NCBI RefSeq assembly: GCF_020165195.1
Contig: NZ_JAIUHR010000022.1
Coordinates: forward strand, 1-64,000
From: Mesorhizobium sp. CA14
GTDB taxonomy: Bacteria > Pseudomonadota > Alphaproteobacteria > Rhizobiales > Rhizobiaceae
Direction: 5' to 3'
Length of the DNA: 64,000 bases
Shown: in pieces, positions 53,828 to 62,312 of the stretch
Position numbering within the stretch: position 1 is the first letter of the stretch
Layout of the letters: each line of letters opens with the position of its first letter
The notes under the pieces: generated by a model
What the model saw: the letters and a program-made list of their open reading frames with translations, nothing else
The model's database searches: none
What the model was told of the DNA's origin: nothing
Translations under genes and position numbers: made by a program

Positions 53828-54112
53828 ATGACCAAGTTCCTCACGCTGCCGGCGCTGGCCTTCGCGCTTTCCGCTTCGCTCTTCGTTGCCGGCGCCCGTG
53901 CCGACGACGCGACCAATGCGATGAAGCCCGCCAATGCGATGGCGACCGACGCCATGAAGCCGGCGACGGACGCGATGAAACCGGCCGATGCCATGAAGCC
54001 CGACGCGATGAGCACCGAGGCGATGAAGCCTGCCACGGATGTGATGAAGCCGGCGGATGCAATGAAGCCTGTGACGGATGCGATGAAGCCAGCGGACACC
54101 ACCGCTCAGTAA
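53828..54112 (+). CDS. Secreted MKP-repeat protein (pentapeptide MxKDx-like)
   Basis: A 94-residue protein with a signal peptide (MTKFLTLPALAFALSASLFVAGARA, in parts; cleavage near residue 25). The rest is built from about eight repeats of (D/N)AMKPA(T/D), spaced 5-11 residues, ending DTTAQ. It resembles proteins named pentapeptide MxKDx repeat, whose function is unknown. Regular Met and Lys suggest metal or anionic-surface binding; that is inference. AAGGAG precedes the ATG. It may be cotranscribed with the DUF1223 gene. Confidence 0.8.
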   Translation: MTKFLTLPALAFALSASLFVAGARADDATNAMKPANAMATDAMKPATDAMKPADAMKPDAMSTEAMKPATDVMKPADAMKPVTDAMKPADTTAQ

Positions 54113-54171
54113 GGTGAGCTGGCGATCCGCTTGCGTCGCCGGCCTGCGAGGCAATCGCACAGGGCAGCGCA

Positions 54172-54335
54172 GCCCCCGCTCCGTCTCGGCGCTGCGCGCC
54201 GATCCACCTCTCCCCCGCTTTGCGGGGGCGAGGAAACGCCAATCGCCAAGGGCGCGGCCTTCGCAAGCCTGAGTTCCTCGCCCCCGCCAGAGGCGGGGGA
54301 GAGGTGGCTCGGCGAAGCCGAGACGGAGAGGGGGA
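54172..54335. repeat. RIME-variant inverted pair
   Basis: GCCCCCGCTCCGTCTCGGCG...GATCCACCTCTCCCCC and the mirrored GTTCCTCGCCCCCGCCAGAG...GAGGTGGCTCGGCGAAGCCGAGACGGAG are separated by about 50 bases. The outer parts match the pair at 52770-52900. Confidence 0.75.
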
Positions 54336-54423
54336 GCGCCCTCGGCCATTGGCCGCACGGCAAAGTGAGAACCGCTTGGCGGCTGCGTTCGTATATAATG
54401 AAGCAACAACAGGAGATCAGGAC

Positions 54424-55167
54424 ATGAACGGCATAAGGACAAAGGCCGCGCGGCGATCGCCATTTTTCGCCCGCGGCACGTTGGCAGTGCTCGGCCTTGC
54501 GGCCGTGGCGGCAGCGGCGCTGTGGCAAACACCGGCCCGATCGGCCGAGGACGCGGTGGTGATCCCGCCGCCGGCTTTGGACGAAAAGGCGACGAGCGGC
54601 ACCGAGAAGGCGATCTTCGCCGGCGGCTGCTTCTGGGGCGTGCAGGGCGTGTTCCAGCACGTCAAGGGCGTGAGCAAGGCCGTCTCCGGCTATACCGGCG
54701 GCAGCGCCGAGAACGCCGTCTATGAGGTGGTGGGCACCGGCCGCACGGGGCATGCCGAATCCGTCGAGATCACCTACGACCCGTCGAAGGTCACCTACGG
54801 CCAGCTCTTGCAGGTCTATTTCTCGGTCGCGCACAACCCGACGCAGTTGAACTACCAGGGGCCGGACCAGGGCACCCAGTACCGTTCGACGATCTTCGCC
54901 GAGAATGACGAGCAGAAAAAGGTCGCCGAGAGCTACATCGCCCAGCTTGACAAGGCCAAGGTGTTCCCGAAGCCGATCGTCACCACGCTCGAAACCGGCA
55001 AGACCTTCTACCCGGCCGAGGATTACCATCAGGACTTCCTGACGCTGAACCCGACCTATCCCTATATCGTCTACAATGACCTGCCCAAGATCGAGAATCT
55101 GAAGGCGCTGTTCCCTAAGCTCTACAGCGAGAAGCCGGTGCTTGTGCTGGCCTCCAGCAAGAGCTGA
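54424..55167 (+). CDS. msrA: Exported peptide methionine sulphoxide reductase MsrA
   Basis: A 247-residue protein. An N-terminal hydrophobic helix (about 18-36, LAVLGLAAVAAAAL) acts as a signal or anchor and is cleaved near ARSAED. The MsrA domain from residue 60 has the catalytic C69 in AGGCFWGVQ, YTGG, GRTGHAESV and NYQGPDQGTQYRS. It repairs oxidised methionine, here probably in the periplasm, which fits its methionine-rich secreted neighbour. Resolving cysteines near the C terminus are absent, so reduction may need another thiol. Confidence 0.92.
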   Translation: MNGIRTKAARRSPFFARGTLAVLGLAAVAAAALWQTPARSAEDAVVIPPPALDEKATSGTEKAIFAGGCFWGVQGVFQHVKGVSKAVSGYTGGSAENAVYEVVGTGRTGHAESVEITYDPSKVTYGQLLQVYFSVAHNPTQLNYQGPDQGTQYRSTIFAENDEQKKVAESYIAQLDKAKVFPKPIVTTLETGKTFYPAEDYHQDFLTLNPTYPYIVYNDLPKIENLKALFPKLYSEKPVLVLASSKS

Positions 55168-55312
55168 GAGAGCGTTTGGAAATTCTACTCCGGCGGTCAT
55201 CTGATGGCGGTTTCTGCGCTTCCGGTGCTCACGGACCGAATGTCCGCTGCGCTCCGGTTCTCGAAACCACCACCATATGACTCGCCGGAGCGAATTTCGA
55301 AACGGTCTCTGG
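55166..55312. repeat. MITE-like palindromic repeat, copy C
   Basis: It begins GAGAGCGTTTGGAAATTCTAC in the msrA stop region and ends GCGAATTTCGAAACGGTCTC. The ends are inverted and pair apart from a few mismatches. The interior TTTCTGCGCTTCCGGTGCTC matches copy A and flanks the nested block of copy B. Confidence 0.8.
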
Positions 55313-55394
55313 GCCGCCGGTCATTTTCCTGACGCCTTCGTTATGCCGGCAGGAGGTGAGATGCCTTGGGGATTGGTGGACGCCGCCCGAATCT

Positions 55395-55575
55395 CGTCAT
55401 TCCAGGGCGAAGCAGCCGCGAAGCGGCGTCGCGGAGACCCTGGAATCTATTCCGTGACCCTGATCGTAGAATGCAGCGGAGCAGAATTCTGCACCGCAGC
55501 AGCGCTCTTAAGTCACGGAATGGATCCTCGGGTCTGCGCGCGTCGCTTCGCTCCTTGCTCCGCCCGTGGATGACG
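55395..55575. repeat. 181-bp interspersed element with inverted ends
   Basis: The left end is CGTCATTCCAGGGCG; the reverse complement of the right end is CGTCATCCACGGGCG, so 13 of 15 bases agree. The inside contains GAAGCAGCCGCGAAGCGGCGTCGCGGAG and CGGGTCTGCGCGCGTCGCTTC style words (given in parts). I remember such elements as common between Mesorhizobium genes; it carries no gene. No target duplication is obvious. Confidence 0.65.
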
Positions 55576-55694
55576 GGGTTCGGCGGCTTCCGCCAATCTC
55601 CGGGGCCTGTGCTGATCGCCGGGCATGCCAGCCCGAAAACGGGGAGAAAGACGCGCCACTGTCCAGAACTGTCAGCAGCAGCGTCGATTTCCAG

Positions 55695-55722
55695 TTGCGC
55701 CGGACAACATCCGACCTATATC
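55695..55722 (+). promoter_or_regulatory. Putative promoter of the ABC-2 exporter
   Basis: TTGCGC at 55695-55700 and TATATC at 55717-55722, 16 bp apart, end about 32 bases before the ATPase ATG. Confidence 0.4.
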
Positions 55723-55754
55723 AGGTCACCTTTTCCAGCCGGCCGTATTTCAGC

Positions 55755-56681
55755 ATGTCATCCATCATCTCGATCTCCGGTGTCACGAAAACCTATGCCA
55801 CCGGCTTCAAGGCGCTGAAGGAAATCAATCTCGACATCGAGCGCGGCGAGATCTTCGCGCTGCTGGGGCCGAACGGCGCCGGCAAGACGACGCTGATCTC
55901 GATCGTCTGCGGCATCGTCAACCGCTCGTCGGGCACTGTCACCGTGGACGGCCACGACATCGGCCGGGATTACCGCGCCGCGCGCAGCCTGATCGGGCTG
56001 GTGCCGCAGGAACTCACCATCGATGCCTTCGAGACCGTCTGGGCGACGGTGAACTACAGCCGCGGCCTGTTCGGCAAGGCGCCCAACAAGGAGTTCGTCG
56101 AAAAAGTGCTGCGCGACCTCTCGCTGTGGGAGAAGAAGGATTCGAAAGCCATCACGCTGTCGGGCGGCATGAAACGCCGGCTGATGATCGCCAAGGCGCT
56201 GTCGCACGAACCGCGTGTGCTGTTCCTCGACGAGCCGACGGCCGGTGTCGACGTCGAGCTGCGCCAGGACATGTGGGCGATGGTCAGGCGCCTGCGCGAG
56301 GACGGCGTCACCATCATCCTCACCACGCATTACATCGAGGAAGCCGAGGCGATGGCCGACCGCGTCGGCGTCATAAACAAGGGCGAGATCATCCTGGTCG
56401 AGGGCAAGGCCGAGCTGATGCGCAAGCTCGGCCGCAAGCAGATGAATCTGGAACTGCGCGCGCCGCTTGCCGCCGTTCCGGACGGCCTGTCGCACTATTC
56501 ATTGGAGCTGTCGGACGACGGCAACCAGCTCACCTACACCTATGACAACCAGAGCGACCGTCCGGGCGTCGCCTCGCTGATCCGCGACCTCGAGGCGGCC
56601 GGCGTCCAGTTCCGCGACCTCGACACCAAGAACAGCTCGCTCGAAGAGATCTTCGTCAATCTCCTGAGGCAAGAGCCATGA
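55755..56681 (+). CDS. ABC exporter ATP-binding protein (NodI/YadG-like)
   Basis: A 308-residue single ATPase. Walker A GPNGAGKTT lies near residue 42, the signature LSGGMKRRLMIAKAL near 138, Walker B VLFLDEPTAGVD follows, and the switch histidine is in TTHYIEEAE. A C-terminal tail of about 75 residues is typical of the ABC-2 NodI/DrrA group. It powers the permease encoded with an ATGA overlap at 56678. The cargo (polysaccharide, lipid or drug) is unknown. The frame is open upstream to 55566 but without family sequence. Confidence 0.92.
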   Translation: MSSIISISGVTKTYATGFKALKEINLDIERGEIFALLGPNGAGKTTLISIVCGIVNRSSGTVTVDGHDIGRDYRAARSLIGLVPQELTIDAFETVWATVNYSRGLFGKAPNKEFVEKVLRDLSLWEKKDSKAITLSGGMKRRLMIAKALSHEPRVLFLDEPTAGVDVELRQDMWAMVRRLREDGVTIILTTHYIEEAEAMADRVGVINKGEIILVEGKAELMRKLGRKQMNLELRAPLAAVPDGLSHYSLELSDDGNQLTYTYDNQSDRPGVASLIRDLEAAGVQFRDLDTKNSSLEEIFVNLLRQEP

Positions 56682-57457
56682 ACCTGCGCGCGGCCCCTAA
56701 TTTTCGTGCGATATGGGCGATCTACCGGGTGGAGATGGCGCGCGCCTTCCGCACGGTTCTGCAGAGCATCATCTCGCCGGTCATCTCGACATCGCTCTAT
56801 TTCGTCGTCTTCGGATCGGCCATTGGCTCGCGGATCACCGAGATCGACGGCATCGCCTACGGCGCCTTCATCGTGCCCGGCCTGATGATGCTGTCGCTTT
56901 TGACGCAGTCGATCTCCAACGCCTCCTTCGCCATCTATTTCCCGAAATTCGTCGGCTCGATCTACGAGCTTTTGTCGGCGCCGGTCTCCTATCTCGAGAT
57001 CATCATCGCCTATGTCGGGGGTGCGGCGACCAAATCGGTCATGCTCGGCCTGATCATTCTCGCCACCGCGGCGCTGTTCGTGCCGCTCAGGATCGAGCAT
57101 CCGTTCTGGATGATCGCCTTCCTGGTGCTGACGGCGGTGACCTTCAGCCTGTTCGGCTTCATCATCGGCATCTGGGCAAAGACCTTCGAGCAGCTGCAGC
57201 TGGTGCCGCTCTTGATCGTGACGCCGCTCACCTTCCTCGGCGGCAGCTTCTATTCGATCCACATGCTGCCCGGCATCTGGAAGACGATCACCCTGTTCAA
57301 CCCGGTCGTGTACCTGATCAGCGGGTTCCGCTGGAGCTTTTACGGCAAGGCGGACGTCTCGGTCGGCGTCAGCCTCGGCATGACAGTGATGTTCCTGGCC
57401 ATCTGCATCGCGATCGTGGCGTGGATCTTCAAGACGGGATACCGGTTGAGGAACTGA
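56678..57457 (+). CDS. ABC-2 type permease (NodJ/YadH-like)
   Basis: A 259-residue membrane protein with six helices and the ABC-2 patterns: IYRVEMARAFRTVLQSIISPVISTSLYF near the start (in part), FIVPGLMMLSLL, and LTFLGGSFYSIHMLPGIW. It pairs with the preceding ATPase through a four-base overlap and exports an unknown substrate. A strong GC hairpin without a T-run (57498-57529) follows. Confidence 0.92.
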   Translation: MNLRAAPNFRAIWAIYRVEMARAFRTVLQSIISPVISTSLYFVVFGSAIGSRITEIDGIAYGAFIVPGLMMLSLLTQSISNASFAIYFPKFVGSIYELLSAPVSYLEIIIAYVGGAATKSVMLGLIILATAALFVPLRIEHPFWMIAFLVLTAVTFSLFGFIIGIWAKTFEQLQLVPLLIVTPLTFLGGSFYSIHMLPGIWKTITLFNPVVYLISGFRWSFYGKADVSVGVSLGMTVMFLAICIAIVAWIFKTGYRLRN

Positions 57458-57497
57458 CGGAGCGACGTTCGTCGTCGCCGAATGCTGGCGGGACAGC

Positions 57498-57529
57498 ACC
57501 CCCCTCTGTCCTGCCGGACAGGGGGGGTG
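57498..57529 (+). terminator. GC hairpin after the ABC-2 operon
   Basis: CACCCCCCTCTGTCC and GGACAGGGGGGGTG pair across a short TGCC-containing loop, 40 bases after the permease stop. There is no T-run; it may end both this operon and the convergent DUF2156 gene with Rho, or be a short RIME relative. Confidence 0.45.
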
Positions 57530-57572
57530 TGAAGGATCGCGGCGCCTAGTGATCTTCTCTTAATCGTTCCGT

Positions 57573-58610
57573 CTAAATCGCCTTCAGCAGCCGCAGCAGG
57601 CCCAGCATCTCCATGAAAGTCCCTTTGCGGAACGCGATATAGGTCGGCTCCTCGACGCCGTGGAAGCGGCGCTTGAAGGCTGCCTGGCCCTGCAGGTTGA
57701 AGCGCGAGCGGTTCACCCAGGGCGAGTTGTAGGCGCGCTGGAACGCGCCGCGCCAGAAGCCCGATTCGGCAAAGCCGCTGGGCTCGATATCGAGCAGCGG
57801 CGAGAGGCCGAGCGTCACCTGCGAGATGCCTTCCTCGCGGAAGCGGTCGACGGCGAATTTGGTCATGCCGACCTCGGCATGCGGCGTGGCGTCGGTCTGC
57901 TTGCGCTTGAAGGAGGTGGTGTAGCCGATGACCTTGCCGTCGCGGAACAGCGGGTCGAAATCGAGGACGGCGAGAAGCCGGCCTTCAGGGCTGTGCAGGA
58001 GGAAGCGGCGCATGTCGACGCCGAGCTCTTCGGAAAAGCGGCGGTTGAGGAAACCCATCTCCCAGCGCTTGATGATGCGCTCCTTGCGCCAGTCGGCGGA
58101 AAGCTGGACGATCTCCTCATGCAGCCTGTCGCCCCTGTCCTCGGCGATAGTAAAGCCCTTCTTCGTCAGCCAGCGTTGGGAATAGCGCACGGTCTCGTTG
58201 CGCTTGCCGGAAAAATCATGCGCCGGCAAAAGCAGCCTGGTATCGATGCCGAGGCGGTTCACCATGTAGCCGAGGCCGGCGAGCACCTTGGCCGTGTCGG
58301 CGCCGATCTGAACGAACCAGGGGCCGCCGGCGGCCTCGACGAAGCGCTTGATATAGGCCGCGCGATCCGCCGGATCGACCACCGGATCGCCCAGCGCGAA
58401 ATGGCGGCCCATCTTGGTGCCGAAGGCGATATAACCGTCGCCATCGCTGAAATAGGACAGTTTCTGCTGCACGGCCGTCGAATAGGCGAGCGAGAAATCG
58501 CCGTGGCGGCGCACCAGCGCCAGGCGTTCGGCATCCGTCAACTCGCGCCGCGGGACCTTGGGCGCCACGGCGTCGAGAAGTCTGTCGAAATAGATGCGCA
58601 GGGGCGCCAT
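57573..58610 (-). CDS. DUF2156 protein (phosphatidylglycerol lysyltransferase C-terminal-like)
   Basis: A 345-residue soluble protein made of two GNAT-like lobes, as in the catalytic part of MprF/LpiA. Visible marks are YFSDGDGYIAFGTKMGRHFALGDP near residues 53-75 (in part), ERIIKRWEMGF in the middle, LDFDPLFRDGKVIGYTTSFKR and FNLQGQAAFKRRFHG at the end. MprF adds lysine to phosphatidylglycerol, but this protein lacks the flippase helices, so it may use another acceptor. It is divergent from the MarR gene. Confidence 0.82.
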   Translation of the reverse strand: MAPLRIYFDRLLDAVAPKVPRRELTDAERLALVRRHGDFSLAYSTAVQQKLSYFSDGDGYIAFGTKMGRHFALGDPVVDPADRAAYIKRFVEAAGGPWFVQIGADTAKVLAGLGYMVNRLGIDTRLLLPAHDFSGKRNETVRYSQRWLTKKGFTIAEDRGDRLHEEIVQLSADWRKERIIKRWEMGFLNRRFSEELGVDMRRFLLHSPEGRLLAVLDFDPLFRDGKVIGYTTSFKRKQTDATPHAEVGMTKFAVDRFREEGISQVTLGLSPLLDIEPSGFAESGFWRGAFQRAYNSPWVNRSRFNLQGQAAFKRRFHGVEEPTYIAFRKGTFMEMLGLLRLLKAI

Positions 58611-58788
58611 GAGCTCCGCGTGCCAAGAAGTGATGACCTGCCGCCCTCAGGTCGCGAATCGCTGGCGACCGCTGCCGGCCACGTCGCGTCAGCGCGATAT
58701 AGGATGCAATTGGCCGCGAATGAAGGGCAAACGTCCGAAAGCGTCCGTATCGTCCATCGGCTGCCGCAACGGACATGCGAAAGATCGG

Positions 58789-58820
58789 CTTGATATTTCC
58801 ATATGTTGTTATATATCAAG
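58789..58820 (+). promoter_or_regulatory. AT-rich operator/promoter of the MarR-GNAT operon
   Basis: CTTGATAT (58789-58796) and ATATCAAG (58813-58820) form a perfect 8-bp inverted repeat with 16 bases between. TTGATA and ATATCA within the arms sit 17 bp apart, so a promoter may overlap the operator. The region stands out as A/T-rich in GC-rich DNA. MarR proteins usually bind such sites in front of their own gene. Confidence 0.6.
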
Positions 58821-58843
58821 TTATCGATATGCGGCGGGCTGCT

Positions 58844-59335
58844 ATGGAAGACATTCTCCGATCCCTCGGCTTTCTCTGCCTCGGCAGCCGGATGAAGCGC
58901 ATAGGCGAGCAGTTGCAGGCCGACACGCAGCGCGTGCTCGACCGCCTGGACATGCGCATCCAGTCGAGCCAGTACCCGCTGCTCGCCGCGCTCGACAGGC
59001 TAGGCCCGCTGCCGGTCGGCGAGCTGGCGCAATCCTTGGGCGTTGCGCAACCGGGCGTGACGCGCAGCGTGGCGCTGCTTGCCGAACTGGGGCTGGTCGA
59101 GGTCAACCCTTCGGAAGACGACCAGCGGCGCAGGATCGTTTCGCTGAGCCGCAACGGCCGGCGGCTGGTCGACCAGGCGAAGCGGGAGATTTGGCCGAGC
59201 ATCGAGAATGCCGTGGCGGATTTGTGCGCCGATCTTTCCGGGCCACTGCTCGGCCAGCTTGCGGCAATCGAGGATCGTCTGGCCGCGACACCGCTCCATC
59301 GCCGCGCCGAAAACGCCAAGGTAGCTGCGTCATGA
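58844..59335 (+). CDS. MarR-family transcriptional regulator
   Basis: A protein of about 163 residues. The winged-helix region includes LAALDRLGPLPVGELAQSLG, PGVTRSVALLAELGLVEV and the wing EDDQRRRIVSLSRNGR. ATG 58844 has GGCGGG upstream; ATG 58829 is an in-frame alternative only a few bases from the predicted transcription start. It probably represses its own operon through the inverted repeat just upstream. The GNAT gene follows with an ATGA overlap, so the acetyltransferase is likely part of the response it controls. Confidence 0.87.
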   Translation: MEDILRSLGFLCLGSRMKRIGEQLQADTQRVLDRLDMRIQSSQYPLLAALDRLGPLPVGELAQSLGVAQPGVTRSVALLAELGLVEVNPSEDDQRRRIVSLSRNGRRLVDQAKREIWPSIENAVADLCADLSGPLLGQLAAIEDRLAATPLHRRAENAKVAAS

Positions 59336-60012
59336 AACATGTTCTCGACCGCCCCATCTGGAGCGCGCTTGCAACGCGGCACCAGGCTTTCGGTGAAGGC
59401 GGCGACCTTGCCCGGCGATATCGCCCATCGATCGTGCCTTTCGCGGCCACCGCCGCCGACGATGCGGACAGCCTGCGGGCGCTGGTCGGGCTTCTCCCGC
59501 CGGGCGAAACAGCTGTCCTGGTCCAGGCGGATGAGATCGCCCTGCCACCGGAAATTTCCGCGATCTCGGCAGCGCCGCTGGTGCAGATGATCGCCGAAGC
59601 GCCGATGCCGGCGACGTCCGATGAGCGCATCCGGCAGCTGACAAAAGGCGATGCGGCGGAGATGCTGGCGCTCGCGTCTCTCACCAAGCCCGGCCCCTTC
59701 ACGCTGGAAGCGCTGAGCCTTGGTGATTTCTGGGGCATCAGGATCGACGGCAGGCTGGCGGCGATGGCCGGCGAGCGCATGAAGCAGCCCGGCTACAGCG
59801 AACTCAGCGGCGTGTGCACGCATCCGGACTTTCGCGGCGGCGGCCTTGCCCACCTGTTATCGGTGTTCGTGGCCGGCCGGATCGCGGGACGCGGCGAGGT
59901 TCCGTATCTGCACGCCTATGACAGCAACGAAGCGGCGATCAGGCTTTACGAGTCCATCGGCTTCCGCTTGAGAAGCAGGATGAAGATGGCCATGGTTCAA
60001 CGCGCGGAGTGA
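59332..60012 (+). CDS. GNAT-family N-acetyltransferase
   Basis: A 226-residue enzyme. The C-terminal GNAT (FR47-like) domain covers about 95-222, with the acetyl-CoA loop SGVCTHPDFRGGGLAHLL near 155-172 and LHAYDSNEAAIRLYESIGFR near 193-212. The N-terminal 90 residues are variable and perhaps bind the substrate. It is coupled to the MarR gene by ATGA. The substrate is unknown; drug or metabolite acetylation is possible. Confidence 0.88.
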   Translation: MKHVLDRPIWSALATRHQAFGEGGDLARRYRPSIVPFAATAADDADSLRALVGLLPPGETAVLVQADEIALPPEISAISAAPLVQMIAEAPMPATSDERIRQLTKGDAAEMLALASLTKPGPFTLEALSLGDFWGIRIDGRLAAMAGERMKQPGYSELSGVCTHPDFRGGGLAHLLSVFVAGRIAGRGEVPYLHAYDSNEAAIRLYESIGFRLRSRMKMAMVQRAE

Positions 60013-60066
60013 CGAAAGGGAGGATTTGATCGAAATCCTCCCTCTCGACGTCTCAGCTACAAGAGG

Positions 60067-62064
60067 TCACGCCGCGATCTTGCCGCCGCCCTGCTTCGTA
60101 ATCGCAACGACGGATGGCCGCACCGGCATGTCCGGCTTGAAGTCCGGCCAGCGGGTCGACGGATCCTCGTAATAGGAGGGACGGCCGAACCCTTCCCAGT
60201 CCTCGCCGCCGTCGCCCGGATGCTGCACGGCGACGAAAGCCGTCTGGTCGTCGGGCGCGAACAGCGGGCCGCACATTTCGGCGCCGATCGGCACGCGGAA
60301 GAACAGTTTCGACGTTGCCCGCGCGGCACCCTCGGTGTCGACGGCCCAGAGGCCGTCCGTGCGGCCGGTGGCCTTGGGGCCCTGGCCGTCGGTGGCGACC
60401 CACAGGCGCCCGGCGGAATCGACGGCGCAATTGTCCGGCATGCCGAACCAGCCATGGGCGGTGGTCGCGGTCGAGAAGGTGGCGCCAACATCGGCCACCG
60501 AAGGATCGCCGCATTTCAACAGCACTTCCCACTTGCCCTTGGTGGCGGCGAACTCGCCGCCGTCCTCGACGATCTCGATGATGTGGCCGAAGGCATTGTC
60601 GGCGCGCGGATTTGCGGCGTCGACCTGCTCGGCCTTGCGCTTGGAATTGTTGGTCAGCATGACATAGACCTTGCCGTTGCCGGCATTGGGCTGGATGTCC
60701 TCCGGCCGGTCCATCTTGGTGGCGCCGAGCAGGTCGGCGGCGCGCCGCGTCTCGATAAGAACGTCGGCTTGGGAAGCAAAGCCGTTCTCCGCGGTCAGCG
60801 GCGCCTTTCCGAACACGATCGGCATCCATTCCACCGAACCGTCCTCGGCGAATTTGGCGACATAGAGCGTGCCGTCGTCGAGCAGGTTCATGTTGGCGGC
60901 GCGGTTGTTGGGGTTGAACGTGCCGGCGGTGACGAATTTGTAGACATAGTCGAAGCGCTCGTCGTCGCCGAGATAGAAGACGACGCGGCCGTCCTTGGCG
61001 ACGATCGACTCGGCGCCCTCATGTTTGAAGCGGCCCATGGCGGTGCGCTTTCTAGGCACCGAGTTCGGGTCGTTGACATCGACCTCGACGATCCAGCCGA
61101 AGCGATTGGGCTCGTTCGGCTCCTTGGCAAGGTTGAAGCGGTCGTAATGCGCGCCCCACTCATAGGCGCCTTCCGGGATGCCGAGGCGTTTGTAATTGGC
61201 GGCTTCCTTGTGGCTCTCCGGCAATTCGCCCGAGAAATAGCCGTGGATGTTCTCCTCGGCCATCACATAGGTGCCCCAGGGCGTGACGCCGCCGGCGCAA
61301 TTGTTGAGCGTGCCGAAGACCTTGGTGCCGGACGGGTCGGCATTGGTCTTGACGCGGTCGTGGCCGGCGACCGGGCCGGAGAGCGCCATCTCGGTGGTCG
61401 ACATGATGCGGCGGTTGAGCTTGCCGTCGCGCACGACCTGCCATTTGCCGTCCTGCTTGCGGATCTCGACGATGGTGCCGCCATGGGCGGCCATCTCGAC
61501 ATCGACCTGCTCCTTTGAGAGCGGCGCGACCTCGGCCTTCTTCTTGCCGTCCTTCTCGACGATCGAAACGATGCTGGGAAACATCAGATGCGGATTGGTG
61601 TATTCGTGGTTGACGACCAAAAGGCCATGCTCGGCCGAGCCGTCGATCGGGATATAGCCGACATAGTCGTTGTTGTAGCCGAACTGTTTCGCCTGGGCTT
61701 CGGCCGACTGCTTCAGCGGATCGAACTCAGGCGAATCGGCGAACAGCGGATCGCCCCAGCGCAACAGCACGTCGGCGTCGTAGCCGGGCGCGACATGGTG
61801 CTTGTCGTCGATGCCGGCCTCGAGCTCGTCGAACTTGAAGGCCGAAGCCTCGGTGGCGCGCGCCTCGTCGGCGGCGACGAGCGCCAGCGGGCTGACGGTG
61901 GCGGCGATGGCCGAGACGGCCAGCGAACCCTTCAGGAAGCCGCGCCGCGAAAAACGCGCGGCGATGATCTCGCCCATGGTGCGGTTGTCGGTGGGATTGA
62001 CGGGCGCCCCGTCATTGTCCTCGAGCTGGCTGGTGCGGAAGCGGGTCTCAGGGGTCAGGGTCAT
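60067..62064 (-). CDS. phoX: PhoX-family alkaline phosphatase (DUF839)
   Basis: A 665-residue exported phosphatase. The Tat signal has SRRGFLKG (twin Arg 40-41) and a hydrophobic stretch to about residue 65. The mature protein has PhoX blocks NHEYTNPHLMFP, NNCAGGVTPWGTYVMAEENI (catalytic/metal cysteine region), GRFKHEGAESI and FYLGDDERFDYVYKF. PhoX uses Ca and Fe to release phosphate from monoesters under phosphate starvation. A possible Pho box is 65 bases upstream. It is monocistronic. Confidence 0.93.
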   Translation of the reverse strand: MTLTPETRFRTSQLEDNDGAPVNPTDNRTMGEIIAARFSRRGFLKGSLAVSAIAATVSPLALVAADEARATEASAFKFDELEAGIDDKHHVAPGYDADVLLRWGDPLFADSPEFDPLKQSAEAQAKQFGYNNDYVGYIPIDGSAEHGLLVVNHEYTNPHLMFPSIVSIVEKDGKKKAEVAPLSKEQVDVEMAAHGGTIVEIRKQDGKWQVVRDGKLNRRIMSTTEMALSGPVAGHDRVKTNADPSGTKVFGTLNNCAGGVTPWGTYVMAEENIHGYFSGELPESHKEAANYKRLGIPEGAYEWGAHYDRFNLAKEPNEPNRFGWIVEVDVNDPNSVPRKRTAMGRFKHEGAESIVAKDGRVVFYLGDDERFDYVYKFVTAGTFNPNNRAANMNLLDDGTLYVAKFAEDGSVEWMPIVFGKAPLTAENGFASQADVLIETRRAADLLGATKMDRPEDIQPNAGNGKVYVMLTNNSKRKAEQVDAANPRADNAFGHIIEIVEDGGEFAATKGKWEVLLKCGDPSVADVGATFSTATTAHGWFGMPDNCAVDSAGRLWVATDGQGPKATGRTDGLWAVDTEGAARATSKLFFRVPIGAEMCGPLFAPDDQTAFVAVQHPGDGGEDWEGFGRPSYYEDPSTRWPDFKPDMPVRPSVVAITKQGGGKIAA

Positions 62065-62128
62065 AGGCTGTTCCTCTGGCTTCTTGAGGTGGCTGGGATT
62101 TTGGCCCTTCGACCCCTAAAGCGCGCCG

Positions 62129-62146
62129 ATCACATTTTCGTGACAC
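62129..62146 (-). promoter_or_regulatory. Possible Pho box of phoX
   Basis: Read on the minus strand, GTGTCACGAAAATGTGAT contains two TGTCAC/TGTGAT half sites 11 bp apart, as in rhizobial PhoB boxes (CTGTCAT-N4-CTGTCAT type). I count about 13 of 18 consensus matches. The placing before phoX fits phosphate control. Confidence 0.55.
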
Positions 62147-62312
62147 CATCGTGATTGAATCGCAATGGCTGTTTGCCGGCTGAGCAGCGCTGGCCGGCTT
62201 GGATCCTCGAAATGGGCGGACGATCGACCGCGATCGGCTTGACGGCCTCGCCCGCTTCGGGAAACAAGGGCTGCGGCCGGCGTGGCGACCGCGCTTGAAA
62301 AGGGGATGGCGG

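Noticed and set aside
53914..54102. DNA minisatellite rather than a gene in the MKP-repeat region
   Set aside because: The DNA repeats vary in codon choice and spacing while the MKP residues persist; a signal peptide and AAGGAG site are present, so a protein-level repeat is favoured.
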